60,823 nt of DNA from Myxococcales bacterium (GTDB taxonomy: Bacteria > Myxococcota_A > UBA9160 > UBA4427), in assembly GCA_012960035.1 (NCBI GenBank), contig DUBZ01000125.1, positions 2,507 to 63,329 on the forward strand. The letters are read 5' to 3'. Of this stretch, positions 17,041 to 26,716 are shown one piece after another; position 1 is the stretch's first letter, and each line of letters begins with the position of its first letter. The notes beneath the pieces were generated by a model. The model saw only the letters and a list, made by a program, of their open reading frames with translations, made no database searches and was not told where the DNA came from. The position numbers were made by a program, and so were the translations under genes.

Positions 17041-18399
17041 ATGACTACCCGAGTCGGCGCCGATCGGTACCATGCAACCGTGCCCGCGCCCCCCGCTTCC
17101 GAAGAATCGACGCCGAACGAGACCTCCGAGCAATTGTCGCCCGGGTACACCCGCTATGCACTCGGTCTGTTGGTCGTGGTTTACATTTTTAACTTTATTG
17201 ACCGATCGATCCTTTCGATTTTGCTGCAGTCGATCAAGGAAGAGTTCCAGGTTTCGGACACCTTTCTGGGTTTCCTCTCGGGGGTTGCCTTCGCGGCGCT
17301 CTACACGATCGCCGGAATCCCGATCGCGAGATGGGCTGACCGCGGTAGCCGGACTTCGATCATTGCGCTCGCCACGCTGATCTGGAGCGCGATGACTGCG
17401 GTGACGGGGTTGGCGCAGACTTTTACACACTTGGTGATCGCGCGCGTCGGAGTGGGGATCGGCGAAGCAGGATGCAGTCCTCCCGCGCATTCATTGATCT
17501 CTGACTACTTCCCGCCGAACCGGCGCGCGACTGCACTTGCAGTCTACGCGCTCGGCATTCCCATTGGCGGCGGCATTGGTTTTCTCGCGGGCGGGTGGCT
17601 CAACGAATACTTCGATTGGCGCACGGCGTTTATTGTGGTCGGCTTGCCCGGGGTGGTGTTGGCCCTGATTGTGAAACTGACCCTCAAGGAACCTCGACGC
17701 GGAGGTTTTGAAGTCGCAACGGAAGCGTCGTCGCAAAGCAAGAGCATCGAAGAAGTGCTCGCCTTCATGAATAGCTTGAAGTCCTTTCGCCATTTGGCGC
17801 TTGCGGGCGCTTTACACGCATTCTACGGCTACGGCGCGAGCGCGTTCATTGCGACGTTCTTCTTTCGCTCGCACGCGATGGAATCCGGTGAGCTTGGAAC
17901 ATGGCTCGCAGCAATCTCGTGTAGCGCCGGCGTCACCGGGACGTTCCTTGGTGGCTACTTGAGCGACCGCATGGGCGCGACTGACGCGCGCTGGTACATG
18001 TGGATCCCTGCAATTGCGACGGTCATCTATATTCCGTTCGCGTTTCTCGTCTATCTATACCCAGATCCGTACGTTGCGCTGCTGATCTACCTACCCGGTT
18101 CGATCTTGGGTGGGATGTATCTCGGCCCAACTTTCGCGATGACGCAGTCTTTGGTCGCGCCGAATATGCGCGGTATGGCTTCTGCGATCCTATTGTTCGT
18201 CATGAACATCATTGGGCTCGGGCTGGGCCCACAGGCGGTTGGAATTTTGAGCGACTTGCTTGAGCCTTCGCTTGGAGGCGAGTCGATGCGATACGCGCTT
18301 CTGTCCATAATCGTCGTCTTTGCCAGCTGGTCCGTGCTTCACTACTGGCTGGCGTCGAGAACTTTGCGCGAAGACCTTTTGATGAAGAACCGGGCCTAA
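17041..18399 (+). CDS. MFS transporter (spinster-like)
   Basis: 452 residues with about twelve transmembrane helices. Helix 1 carries FNFIDRSILSILLQSIKEEF, and the loop after helix 2 has the MFS signature GIPIARWADRGSR (G-x3-D-R-x-S/R). The amphipathic VGIGEAGCSPPAHSLISDYFP in helices 4-5 is typical of spinster-type members, which move lipids, sphingolipids or organic anions. Substrate unknown. ATG 17041 is used; ATG 17020 is also open. Neither has a strong ribosome-binding site. No operon partner. Confidence 0.8.
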   Translation: MTTRVGADRYHATVPAPPASEESTPNETSEQLSPGYTRYALGLLVVVYIFNFIDRSILSILLQSIKEEFQVSDTFLGFLSGVAFAALYTIAGIPIARWADRGSRTSIIALATLIWSAMTAVTGLAQTFTHLVIARVGVGIGEAGCSPPAHSLISDYFPPNRRATALAVYALGIPIGGGIGFLAGGWLNEYFDWRTAFIVVGLPGVVLALIVKLTLKEPRRGGFEVATEASSQSKSIEEVLAFMNSLKSFRHLALAGALHAFYGYGASAFIATFFFRSHAMESGELGTWLAAISCSAGVTGTFLGGYLSDRMGATDARWYMWIPAIATVIYIPFAFLVYLYPDPYVALLIYLPGSILGGMYLGPTFAMTQSLVAPNMRGMASAILLFVMNIIGLGLGPQAVGILSDLLEPSLGGESMRYALLSIIVVFASWSVLHYWLASRTLREDLLMKNRA

Positions 18400-18589
18400 G
18401 GCGGCGACTTGTGTCGTTTTTGGCGCGATCGAGTGTTGTGCGCAACCCGGTTCGCAATTTTCGCAGAATTGTACCGGTGTTTGTTTCGGCGAACTGGCTC
18501 GCTGGCGCTTTCCGATGTCTACTCGGCGGTTCGAGGGACAGTGCTGGCATCGTCCCACGGGATGCTAGGATGTTGGGCGGAGCATCGAC

Positions 18590-20596
18590 ATGGCCGATTG
18601 CGAGGATAGATCCCAGGGGCTAGCGCAGACGTCGGACCAAGCGTCTCGGGAAGCCGCGTCTCGTTTCGATGCTCCCGATCTCTTTGTGCTGGCTATCCAT
18701 AGCGACGGCCGGATCATTCATCTGAGTGATGCTTGGGAGTCTGTATTCGGGAGTCCGGCCGCATCGCTGGTAGGAAGTTCGATACAAGACGTGCTTGAAT
18801 CGGCGGGCGTCGATGTCGTAGACGCTACTGAGCCAGAAGGTGTCGCGAAGGCGGACGCGCGGGGGTTGCTCGATGTCGCTCGGACCGATCTGGTACTTCG
18901 CTGCCACGACGAGGCGTCCAACGGCCGAGTTCTCCAAGGGCAGGTGTTTTCCGGGCTTGAGGATCCTACCGCCCGGTTGCTGATCTTGCGCGACGAAACC
19001 GCGAAGTGGGAAGCGCTTGCGCAACTCGATCGCAATGAGCGTCGCTTTCGCGTTGTCGCGGACGCCGGTCGGAACGTGCTCAGCGAAACAGATATCGAAG
19101 GTCGGTTTGTTTATGTGAGTGACGCATGCGAGTCGGTGCTTGGTTACACCGCGAACGAACTCGTAGGCACCCGAGCACTTGATCTGCATCCCCCCGAATA
19201 CGCCGACGCATTTCTCGAACAGGTTCGAGTCGGCGCGAAGACGGGTGAACCCTTTAAGGTGGCACCACATCGGCTTCGCCGGAGCGACGGAAGCCTGATT
19301 TGGGCCGAAGCCATGGGAATCACCTATCGCGACGCCGCAGGCAAAGCCGAAATCGTAGGCGTCGCTCGAGAAGTGACGGATCAGGTCGAAGCTGATTCGG
19401 TAAAGCGAAGTATGGACGCGCGAGTTTTGCGTGGTCAGAAACTGGAAAGTCTCGGCGTTCTCGCCGGAGGCATCGCGCACGACTTCAATAACTTGCTCAC
19501 GCCGATCATCGGCAACGTGGGCCTGGCGCTGCTCGACCTCCCCGATGGCTCGCCCGTTCGCAAACGCATCGAGATGATCAAAACAGCCGCCAACCGCGCG
19601 ACTTCGCTCACCCGGCAAATCCTCGCCTACGCGGGGCAGGGCATTCCAACGGTTGAGGCGGTGAGTATTTCTTCGACGATCGAAGAAATGCAGTTGTTAC
19701 TCGAATCGAGCGCGTCGAAATCAACCAAGATTTCATATGACTTGTCGAATCAAGTTCCACTCATCGAAGTCGACCGCACCCATGTAGGTCAACTTGTCGT
19801 GAACCTGGTCGCAAATGCTTCTGAGAGTTTCGGTGGAGAAGAAGGAGAAGTTGAAGTCAAAACCGGCCTTGTCCATGCCGATCAAGGCTACCTCGACGCA
19901 TGCTTCATCGGCGAAAATCTCAAAAAAGGCGAATACGTCTACCTCGAGGTCAGCGATAACGGTTCAGGCATGGCGCCCGGTTTGCTGGCGCGAATCTTCG
20001 AGCCTTTTTTCACAACGCGGTTTATCGGTCGTGGTTTGGGTCTCACCGCGGTCGATGGGATCGTGCGCGGTTACTACGGCGGCTTGGAGCTCATGAGTGT
20101 CGAAGGCCAGGGCACTCGAATTCGTGTGCTGTTCCCGACGATGCCGTCGGCCGCGTCAGCGTCATTGGGCACCACCAGCACCCACGTGGCAAGCTTCAAC
20201 AAAGATGCGTCGGAACGCCGCGGAACTATCCTTGTTGTCGATGACGATGAGAACACATGCGAGTTTATGACCACCGTCCTCGACCGCGCAGACTTTCGTG
20301 TGATCCAGGCAAGTGGCGGCGCGGCTGCGGTGAAGTTTTATGAACGCCACATGGATGACATCGATGGCGTGGTCCTCGACTACACGATGCCTCTGATCAG
20401 TGGCGCTGAAGTCTTCGATTCGATCCGCAGCATGCGTCCGGACGTGCGCATCATTCTTGTTTCTGGATACGCGCAGGCGCGCGCCGCCGAAGACCTGATG
20501 GGCCGGGGGCTATATGGCTTTCTGCAAAAGCCCTTTAGCCCCGAAGACCTCGTGCGAGAAGTCGAGCGCTTGTTCGCAGAAGTAACGGCAGAATAG
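18590..20596 (+). CDS. Orphan hybrid histidine kinase (PAS-PAS-HisKA-HATPase-REC)
   Basis: 668 residues with no membrane segment, so a cytoplasmic sensor. Two PAS domains (about 28-140 and 150-268, the second ending EIVGVAREVTDQ) precede the H-box LAGGIAHDFNNLL with His297, the N-box LVVNLVANASESF (N409), DNGSGM (456-461) and a glycine-rich GRGLGL (480-485). A C-terminal receiver has acidic DDDE (551-554), phosphoacceptor Asp597 in VVLDYTMP and Lys647 in QKPF. GGIAHDFNNLL is the hallmark of one kinase group whose members often use a built-in receiver. No output regulator is adjacent. Its neighbours give no clue to the signal. Confidence 0.9.
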   Translation: MADCEDRSQGLAQTSDQASREAASRFDAPDLFVLAIHSDGRIIHLSDAWESVFGSPAASLVGSSIQDVLESAGVDVVDATEPEGVAKADARGLLDVARTDLVLRCHDEASNGRVLQGQVFSGLEDPTARLLILRDETAKWEALAQLDRNERRFRVVADAGRNVLSETDIEGRFVYVSDACESVLGYTANELVGTRALDLHPPEYADAFLEQVRVGAKTGEPFKVAPHRLRRSDGSLIWAEAMGITYRDAAGKAEIVGVAREVTDQVEADSVKRSMDARVLRGQKLESLGVLAGGIAHDFNNLLTPIIGNVGLALLDLPDGSPVRKRIEMIKTAANRATSLTRQILAYAGQGIPTVEAVSISSTIEEMQLLLESSASKSTKISYDLSNQVPLIEVDRTHVGQLVVNLVANASESFGGEEGEVEVKTGLVHADQGYLDACFIGENLKKGEYVYLEVSDNGSGMAPGLLARIFEPFFTTRFIGRGLGLTAVDGIVRGYYGGLELMSVEGQGTRIRVLFPTMPSAASASLGTTSTHVASFNKDASERRGTILVVDDDENTCEFMTTVLDRADFRVIQASGGAAAVKFYERHMDDIDGVVLDYTMPLISGAEVFDSIRSMRPDVRIILVSGYAQARAAEDLMGRGLYGFLQKPFSPEDLVREVERLFAEVTAE

Positions 20597-20615
20597 CCTC
20601 GACGCGGTTAGGTGC

Positions 20616-22880
20616 CTAGCCCGCCAGCGCCTCAACGGTCACGGGGATGCCGTTCAACGTGGCATTGCCCGACAGCGGGTCGAGGCGGCCGTCTTCGGTC
20701 AAGCGATTCGAATTGACGCCTGGCTTCGCTGCAGCGACTGCGAGCGCGCTACCCGGTTGATCGTGCCCGTAGCCGTGGGGAAGACTCACGACCCCCGCTC
20801 GAATTTCGGTTGTGATTTCGAGTGGGACCTCGACGCTTCCCGCGCGCGACGTGACTTTGGCTCTCGAACCGTTCTCGAGTCCGAGGCGCGTCGCATCGTC
20901 GGGGTGAATTTGCAGTGTGCAGCGGTCGCGTCCCTTCATCAGCGAGCCGACATTATGCATCCAAGAATTGTTCGAGCGCACCGTGCGGCGACCGATCAGT
21001 TGCATGGATGATGGCGAAATTTCTTTCGAGAGGTCTGCCCGCAGTCGCGCAATGTCGTCGGCAATCGCGGTGGGCAAGAGTTCAATGAGACCGGACGCAG
21101 TCGAGATCACTTGCGGCACGCCGGGCTCAAGAGCACCGAGGTCGATGCCGTGTGGGTTGGCTACAAGCTTTTCGAGGGAGAGTCCATCGGCGTTCTTGCC
21201 GAACCCATCCCCATACGGCCCGGTTCTCAGCATGACGTCGAGCATCGCTTCGCTCGGCGGAAGGTCGGCGACCGCTGCGGAGATTTCGTTGGGGTCGCGG
21301 CCAGAAATTACCGAGCGCTCACTTGCGACTTCGCGCTCAATCAACCCACGAAGGAGCATGTCGTGCACCACGCTCGGCTTCACGTCATTGCCCGCGCCGT
21401 TCAGCGCGAGGGCGAGCCGGGCAAGAATGTCGGGTTCGCTGATCGATGTCGGTTCGAAGACGATGGGCGAGTAATTGGCGAAGTTCCGAACTGCGAGCGA
21501 AGTAAACGAAAGGTCGAAATGGCTCCGTTCCAGTACCGAGGGTGGCGGGAGTACGACGTCGGCGTGCCGGGTCGTTTCGTTCAAGTACGGGTCGACACTG
21601 ACCATAAAGGCAAGGCTCGACAATGCCTTCTCGAGGCGGTCTGCGTTCGGGGCCGAAAGCGCTGGGTTCCCTGCGATTGTGACGAGTGCCCGAATCTGGC
21701 CTTGTCCTTCGGTTTCGATTTCTTCGGCCATCGTGGCAACGGGGAGCTCACCGCGCACTTCGGGAGCTAGGCGGACGCGACTGTTCCAGCGTCCAACCGA
21801 GAAACCGCGGCCGGGTCCTTCACGGCGCGGTCGTGCCGGTGCGGCGTAGGGAAACATCAAACCGCCGGGGCGGTCGAAATTGCCGGTGATGGCACAGATC
21901 ATGTCCGCGGCCCAGGACGCCAGGGTTCCAAACTCTGTCGTGTGTGCGCCCATGCGTCCGTAAACAGACGCGGAATCGGCAGCGGCGATCTCGCGTGCCA
22001 GGGTGCGGATGGCATCCGCTTCGATGCCCGTGACCGTGGCGACCGCCGCCGGGGCGAAGGCCGAAACCGCTGCCTGCAACTCGGCGTAGCCGTTCGCGAC
22101 ATCGTCCAATCCATCGGAACTCGCCAGGTCTTCTTCGAACAAGACGTGTGTGATCGAAAGCAGTAGATGCGCGTCGGTTCCCGGTCGAATCGCCAGGTGG
22201 CGGTCGGCGAGCTTTGCTGTGCGTGTTGTGCGTGGGTCGACGACGACCAACGTGCCACCGCGTTGCCGGAGTTTCTTCAGTCGCCCTGGAAAGTCGGGCG
22301 CGGTGCATAGGCTGCCGTTCGACTCGACCGGGTTCGCGCCAAGCATCAGCATGTATTGCGTGCGGTCGATGTCGGGGACGGGGATCGTGTCGGGGTTTCC
22401 GTACATGAGGCCACAGGACACGTGTCGGGGCATCTGATCCACGGTTGAAGCGCTGAATATCGTTCGGCTGCGCAGCGCCTGAAGAACCGGTCGAACGAAG
22501 AATGCGCCGGCCATGTTGTGGACATTCGGATTGCCGAGATATGCCGCGAAAGATTCGTCGCCGAATTTTTCCCGTATCTCCGCGGTGCGCTTTGCGATAA
22601 AGGCGAACGCTTCATCCCACGAAACTTCGACATGTTTGCCGTCTCGTTTGATGAGCGGTGCGCGCAAGCGATCCGGATCTTCGTGCAGCGCGCCGAGTGT
22701 CGTCCCCTTCGGGCAGATGAAGCCGCCGCTCATGACGTCGTCGTCGTCGCCGCGAATCTGCTTGACCTGGTCGCCCTCGACTTTAATTTCTACGCCGCAT
22801 GTCGCCTCGCAGAGCGGACACGTTCGGTAAAAGGTTCGTTCGCCCGTCGTGCTGGCGCGGGTATCCGGTGCGCTGCTCAT
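20616..22880 (-). CDS. Molybdopterin-dependent oxidoreductase (DMSO reductase family)
   Basis: 754 residues. The N-terminus has a 4Fe-4S site, CPLCEATCG plus ICPKG (C21, C24, C28, C56), followed by the molybdopterin domains (MLMLGANPVESNG near 177, VVDPRTTRTAKLADRHLAIRP near 214, a MopB-type DNTRHADVVLPPPSVLERS-like segment near 440) and a C-terminal pterin-binding barrel (HPDDATRLGLENGSRAKV near 650). No twin-arginine signal, so cytoplasmic. No electron-transfer subunit lies beside it. It overlaps the upstream wax ester synthase by ATGA, implying coupled translation. Substrate unknown; formate-dehydrogenase-like names would be guesses. Confidence 0.8.
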   Translation of the reverse strand: MSSAPDTRASTTGERTFYRTCPLCEATCGVEIKVEGDQVKQIRGDDDDVMSGGFICPKGTTLGALHEDPDRLRAPLIKRDGKHVEVSWDEAFAFIAKRTAEIREKFGDESFAAYLGNPNVHNMAGAFFVRPVLQALRSRTIFSASTVDQMPRHVSCGLMYGNPDTIPVPDIDRTQYMLMLGANPVESNGSLCTAPDFPGRLKKLRQRGGTLVVVDPRTTRTAKLADRHLAIRPGTDAHLLLSITHVLFEEDLASSDGLDDVANGYAELQAAVSAFAPAAVATVTGIEADAIRTLAREIAAADSASVYGRMGAHTTEFGTLASWAADMICAITGNFDRPGGLMFPYAAPARPRREGPGRGFSVGRWNSRVRLAPEVRGELPVATMAEEIETEGQGQIRALVTIAGNPALSAPNADRLEKALSSLAFMVSVDPYLNETTRHADVVLPPPSVLERSHFDLSFTSLAVRNFANYSPIVFEPTSISEPDILARLALALNGAGNDVKPSVVHDMLLRGLIEREVASERSVISGRDPNEISAAVADLPPSEAMLDVMLRTGPYGDGFGKNADGLSLEKLVANPHGIDLGALEPGVPQVISTASGLIELLPTAIADDIARLRADLSKEISPSSMQLIGRRTVRSNNSWMHNVGSLMKGRDRCTLQIHPDDATRLGLENGSRAKVTSRAGSVEVPLEITTEIRAGVVSLPHGYGHDQPGSALAVAAAKPGVNSNRLTEDGRLDPLSGNATLNGIPVTVEALAG

Positions 22881-24307
22881 GCGACTTCCTCTTCGGTCTT
22901 CGTTGCGGCTTCGAGTAGTTCGTCGAATGAAGCCTGAATGCAGTCGGCGTAAAAGCCGGGGTCCGGTAGCTGATCACGACAAGCGGTGACCGCGATACTG
23001 ATGCGACCCGAATAACTGAATACCGGGTGGATGATTCCCATCCCGTCCATCACGGGGCCGATGCCGTGGAGTGCCACCATCCTCGCGCCCGTGAAGTACA
23101 GCGGGAACTGCGGGCCGGGGACGTTCGTAATGACGGTGTTGAGGAAGGGCTTTACGCGATTGGCGAGCCCCATGCGGGTGTAGAGCCGCGCGGCGAGACC
23201 CGAGAAGGTGCCGGGGAGTACTTGGCTGATGTCCGTCATGGTCTCGGCGCCCATCGCTTCAGCGACCGCCTTGGAATCGCGCGTCCCGTCGTGAACCGCG
23301 CCGAGTCGTTCAACCGGGTCGGCGATGTCGGTATAGAGCGTGACGCTCATCGCCGAGATTCGATTGCCCATGGCTCCGCTTTCTTCGTCCGAGCGAACGG
23401 AGATCGGTGCCATGGCGACCAATGACTCTCGGGGCAACTCATTCTTGTCTTCGAGATACCGCCGCATCGCTCCGCCGCATATTGTGAGCACCACGTCGTT
23501 CACGGTTGCACCGGGCACCCGCTTTCGGATGTCGCGCACGTCCTGCAGTGCGAAGTCGCGTCCTTCGACGACGCGGTGAGCGGTCACCGTCCCGTTGAAG
23601 CGTGTGCGCGGAACGCTGCCCGAATTTTCCACCTCTTCTTGTGGGTCGCTGCGCAGGACGTTCGCGATCGACGGGATGGTTCGACTCATGACGCGCAGAA
23701 ACCGGAAGGGTTCTTGAACGTTTCGCATCGCCGTCCGCATACCGAGCTCGAGGAGTGAGGGATCTCGTTCGGGGATCCACTGTTCCGTGGGAGGCTCAGG
23801 GATCGCGTCGGGTTCGATGTCGTGGATCACAGCGGTAAGTTCCGCGCCAGAAACCCCATCGATCGCAGAATGATGGATCTTGGTCATCACCGCGAAGCTG
23901 TTCTTCGGTGTGCCCTCGACGTTGTCGAGTCCTTCGATCACATACATTTCCCAAAGCGGCTTGCTGAGGTCTAGTGGACGCGCGTGGATGCGTGCGATTT
24001 GAATGCAGAGTTGTCGCCAGTCTCCCGGATGGGGCAGGGCGATGTGACGAACGTGAAACTCGATGTCGAACTCGGGATCTTCGATCCAATAAGGGTGATC
24101 GAAGTCGTAAGGCAGGCGGATCAGCTTCTGCCGAAAGCACTTGGCGAGATGTAGGCGACTGCGGATGTTCGAGAGAATGTCCTTGAACGTGACGCTGCCA
24201 CTGGTTGCGGTCGATTGATCGTAGATGGCAAAAGAGCCGATATGAGTGGGCGCGTTGCCAGACTCGAAATAGAGAAACGCTGCATCTAGGCCGCTAAGTT
24301 GTTGCAT
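22877..24307 (-). CDS. Wax ester synthase / diacylglycerol acyltransferase (WS/DGAT)
   Basis: 476 residues. The condensing motif HHxxxDG is present as HHSAIDG at 145-151. Other family signatures include PLWEMYVIEGL near 117, NDVVLTICGGAMRRYL, and VITNVPGPQFPLYFTGARM near 380. It transfers an acyl group from acyl-CoA to a fatty alcohol or diacylglycerol to make storage wax or triacylglycerol. ATG 24307 is preceded by GGGAGACC. First gene of a two-gene unit with the molybdopterin oxidoreductase; divergent from an acyl-CoA synthetase gene. A paralogue lies at 44 kb. Confidence 0.85.
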   Translation of the reverse strand: MQQLSGLDAAFLYFESGNAPTHIGSFAIYDQSTATSGSVTFKDILSNIRSRLHLAKCFRQKLIRLPYDFDHPYWIEDPEFDIEFHVRHIALPHPGDWRQLCIQIARIHARPLDLSKPLWEMYVIEGLDNVEGTPKNSFAVMTKIHHSAIDGVSGAELTAVIHDIEPDAIPEPPTEQWIPERDPSLLELGMRTAMRNVQEPFRFLRVMSRTIPSIANVLRSDPQEEVENSGSVPRTRFNGTVTAHRVVEGRDFALQDVRDIRKRVPGATVNDVVLTICGGAMRRYLEDKNELPRESLVAMAPISVRSDEESGAMGNRISAMSVTLYTDIADPVERLGAVHDGTRDSKAVAEAMGAETMTDISQVLPGTFSGLAARLYTRMGLANRVKPFLNTVITNVPGPQFPLYFTGARMVALHGIGPVMDGMGIIHPVFSYSGRISIAVTACRDQLPDPGFYADCIQASFDELLEAATKTEEEVA

Positions 24308-24488
24308 AAGGGGTCTCCCGGTGGAGGGGGCGAAGGTGCCACTGAAGCGGGCATCCTATCACACGGCATCATCGCCGAACTTGACAATTCAGTTGCACAA
24401 TCGGGACGATGCTTGCACACCGGGCCGCTCGATATCTGCGTCTGACTTCACTAAATATATTTGACAGCGATTCGAACCGGAGGGTGTC

Positions 24489-26036
24489 ATGCGAAACAAT
24501 TTGGGTCTCTTTGTCGGCAAACGCGCGAAGCTTCAACCGAACCAAGAGGCAGTTCACGACTACGGGTCGGGTAAGCGCTTTACCTATAAAGAACTCGATG
24601 TGCGCTGCAATCGTTTTGGCAACGGATTGTTGGGCAACGGACTCGCCAAAGGCGATCGCGTCGCGACGCTTTTGATGAACGGCTCCGAGTGCGTCGAAGT
24701 ATTTTTCGGAGGCGCAAAAGCAGGTGGCGTCATCGTTCCACTGAACTGGCGCCTCGTCGCGGACGAACTCACATTTATTCTGACGGACTCCGGCGCCGAG
24801 ACGCTGATCTTCGGCACAGAGTTCGCGCAGGTCGTGAATGAACTTCACAGTCGAGGCGATGATGGCACCAAGGTCAAGAACTGGATTCACGTCGGGGAGG
24901 CTTCGGACCGACCGGCATTTGCAACAGGCTACGAAGATCTCGTCGCGGGCGGAAGTCAAGACGAGCCCGATTCTGACGCATGCGACGACGATCTCTTGTT
25001 CATCATGTACACGTCGGGAACAACCGGTCTGCCGAAGGGTGTGATGCACACCCACAATACGACGATGTGGGGTTCGCTGACCGCGCTCACGACCGCGGAC
25101 GTTCGCTACGGAGACCGCTACCTGATCTGCCTCCCGCTTTTTCATGTGGGCGCGTTGAACCCCGTGCTCACTACGATTCATGCCGGTGGCTCCCTCGTCA
25201 TCATGCGCGAGTTCGACCCAACCAAAATTTGGCAGGCCTACGCGGACGAAAAAATCACAGTCACGATCGCAGTCCCCGCCATGCTGAACTTTATGTTGAA
25301 TACGTATGATGCAGCGGCGTACGACCTTTCGAATTTGCGATGGATCATGAGTGGCGCGGCACCGGTTCCCGCAACTTTGATCGAAAAGTACGCGGCCCTG
25401 GGATTTGAAATCCATCAGGTTTATGGCCTCACCGAAACCTGTGGTCCCGCTTGTCTCATCAGCCCGGAAGAAGCCGTGAAGCGCGCGGGCTCTACCGGCA
25501 AGGCGTTCTTCCACACTGATGTCAAAGTGGTGGACCCGGAAGGCAATGAAGTGAAGCCAAACGAAACGGGCGAAGTCTTGATTCGAGGCCCCCACATCAT
25601 GAAGGGCTATTGGAATCGACCCGAGGCCACCGCCGAAACCGTGATCGATGGTTGGCTGCATTCGGGCGACGTCGCGATGGTGGACGACGAAGGCTTCGTC
25701 TACATCCAGGACCGCATCAAAGACATGATCATCTCCGGCGGAGAAAACGTGTATCCCGCCGAAATCGAAAATGTATTGAGCGGGCTGCCCGGCGTCCAAG
25801 AAGTTGCGGTGATCGGCTTGCCCTCACCCAAGTGGGGCGAATCACCGCTCGCGGTCGTGGTGAAGTCGGACGAAAACCTCACCGACAGCGACGTACTCGA
25901 TTTTTGCAAAGGCAAGCTCGCGCCCTTCAAGTTGCCGCAGGGGGTCGAGTTCATTGACGTCATTCCGCGCAACCCAACTGGCAAAGTACTCAAGCGCTTG
26001 TTGCGCGAGCAGTTCCCGGGGCCGGCGCCTTCGTAG
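24489..26036 (+). CDS. AMP-forming acyl-CoA synthetase
   Basis: 515 residues, adenylate-forming family. The nucleotide motif YTSGTTGLPKG is at 174-184, followed by QVYGLTETCG near 315, the hinge/A8 region SGDVAMVDDEGFVYIQDRIKDMIISGGENVYP near 395-425 and the catalytic Lys499 in NPTGK. It activates a carboxylic acid to its CoA thioester, probably feeding the acyl-CoA enzymes around it. ATG 24489 has CGGAGGG seven bases upstream. It converges on the TetR gene. Chain length and structure of the acid are unknown. Confidence 0.88.
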   Translation: MRNNLGLFVGKRAKLQPNQEAVHDYGSGKRFTYKELDVRCNRFGNGLLGNGLAKGDRVATLLMNGSECVEVFFGGAKAGGVIVPLNWRLVADELTFILTDSGAETLIFGTEFAQVVNELHSRGDDGTKVKNWIHVGEASDRPAFATGYEDLVAGGSQDEPDSDACDDDLLFIMYTSGTTGLPKGVMHTHNTTMWGSLTALTTADVRYGDRYLICLPLFHVGALNPVLTTIHAGGSLVIMREFDPTKIWQAYADEKITVTIAVPAMLNFMLNTYDAAAYDLSNLRWIMSGAAPVPATLIEKYAALGFEIHQVYGLTETCGPACLISPEEAVKRAGSTGKAFFHTDVKVVDPEGNEVKPNETGEVLIRGPHIMKGYWNRPEATAETVIDGWLHSGDVAMVDDEGFVYIQDRIKDMIISGGENVYPAEIENVLSGLPGVQEVAVIGLPSPKWGESPLAVVVKSDENLTDSDVLDFCKGKLAPFKLPQGVEFIDVIPRNPTGKVLKRLLREQFPGPAPS

Positions 26037-26056
26037 GAGAGCGACGTTCCTGGGCG

Positions 26057-26716
26057 TTATTTTTTTTGCGTGAGCCCACGCAGAATGATTTCCGTGACTT
26101 CGTTCGCAGCTTTCTTTGGAGAATGCTCGATGACTTCACGCACGTCGCTGCGCGCAAATTCGCGCAGCAGCCCGCCGAGCACGTGGGCGACCGAAGCGGT
26201 GTCCACCGTCGGGATGTCGCCGAGCTCGACCGCGCGGTCAAGCATGCTCTTCGTCACGGCCATCACGTAGTCTTCGTGGACATCAATCATACGTTTCGAT
26301 GCGGGAATGGATGCAAGCTCCCGGGCGTAGATCGTCTGCGTCGGCTCGTCTGCGTTGTTTGCGGCACGAAGATAGGCGCGGAGCATCTCAAGCGGCGGCA
26401 TGGATGGGTCGAGTGCGTCGATTGCCGCCTTGCCGACGCGACGCAGGTTGCGATCCGCCGCAGCGAGAACAAGCTCGTCCTTGCTCGGAGAGATGCCGTA
26501 CAGGGTACGAAGGCTGCAACCCAACTTGGAAGCGATCTGCGACATCGTCAGGTCCGTGATTTTCTCGTTCTGTACGAGTTGCTCGAGCTCTTCGAAAATC
26601 TGCAACTGCCGCGGCGTCAGCCGTTCCATCGTCTCGCGTCCAAGCACGGGCTTGGGTGCGCGCACGTTCGCAAAGCGAACTCGTTTTCTGCCCTCCTCGG
26701 GCGACGACTGACTCAA
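26057..26716 (-). CDS. TetR-family transcriptional regulator
   Basis: 219 residues. The helix-turn-helix is at about 45-80 (ITDLTMSQIASKLGCSLRTLYGISPSKDELV), preceded by a basic N-terminal extension. The C-terminal ligand domain is helical, with FARSDVREVIEHSP near the end. Start is TTG 26716, overlapping the TGA of the AtuA-like gene as TTGA, so it is translated from the tail of the carboxylase operon mRNA. A regulator at the end of the operon suggests feedback control of this acyl-CoA pathway. A direct repeat upstream of the operon (32298-32316) is a candidate site but is not linked by evidence. Confidence 0.82.
   Translation of the reverse strand: MSQSSPEEGRKRVRFANVRAPKPVLGRETMERLTPRQLQIFEELEQLVQNEKITDLTMSQIASKLGCSLRTLYGISPSKDELVLAAADRNLRRVGKAAIDALDPSMPPLEMLRAYLRAANNADEPTQTIYARELASIPASKRMIDVHEDYVMAVTKSMLDRAVELGDIPTVDTASVAHVLGGLLREFARSDVREVIEHSPKKAANEVTEIILRGLTQKK

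Noticed and set aside
24461..24466. Perfect TTGACA upstream of the acyl-CoA synthetase
   Set aside because: Only 22 bases before the ATG, so a -10 element would overlap the ribosome-binding site; likely chance.
24470..24482. GATTCGAACCGG, a reverse-strand T-loop-like string
   Set aside because: No cloverleaf on the minus strand; the bases overlap the acyl-CoA synthetase ribosome-binding site.
24369..25799. Long open frame on the minus strand (about 476 codons)
   Set aside because: It lies antisense to the acyl-CoA synthetase, has no recognisable domain and reflects GC-rich codon use on the real strand.
26050..26070. Run of eight T between convergent genes, terminator-like
   Set aside because: The T-run is the reverse of lysine codons at the end of the TetR gene and has only a 3-bp stem before it.
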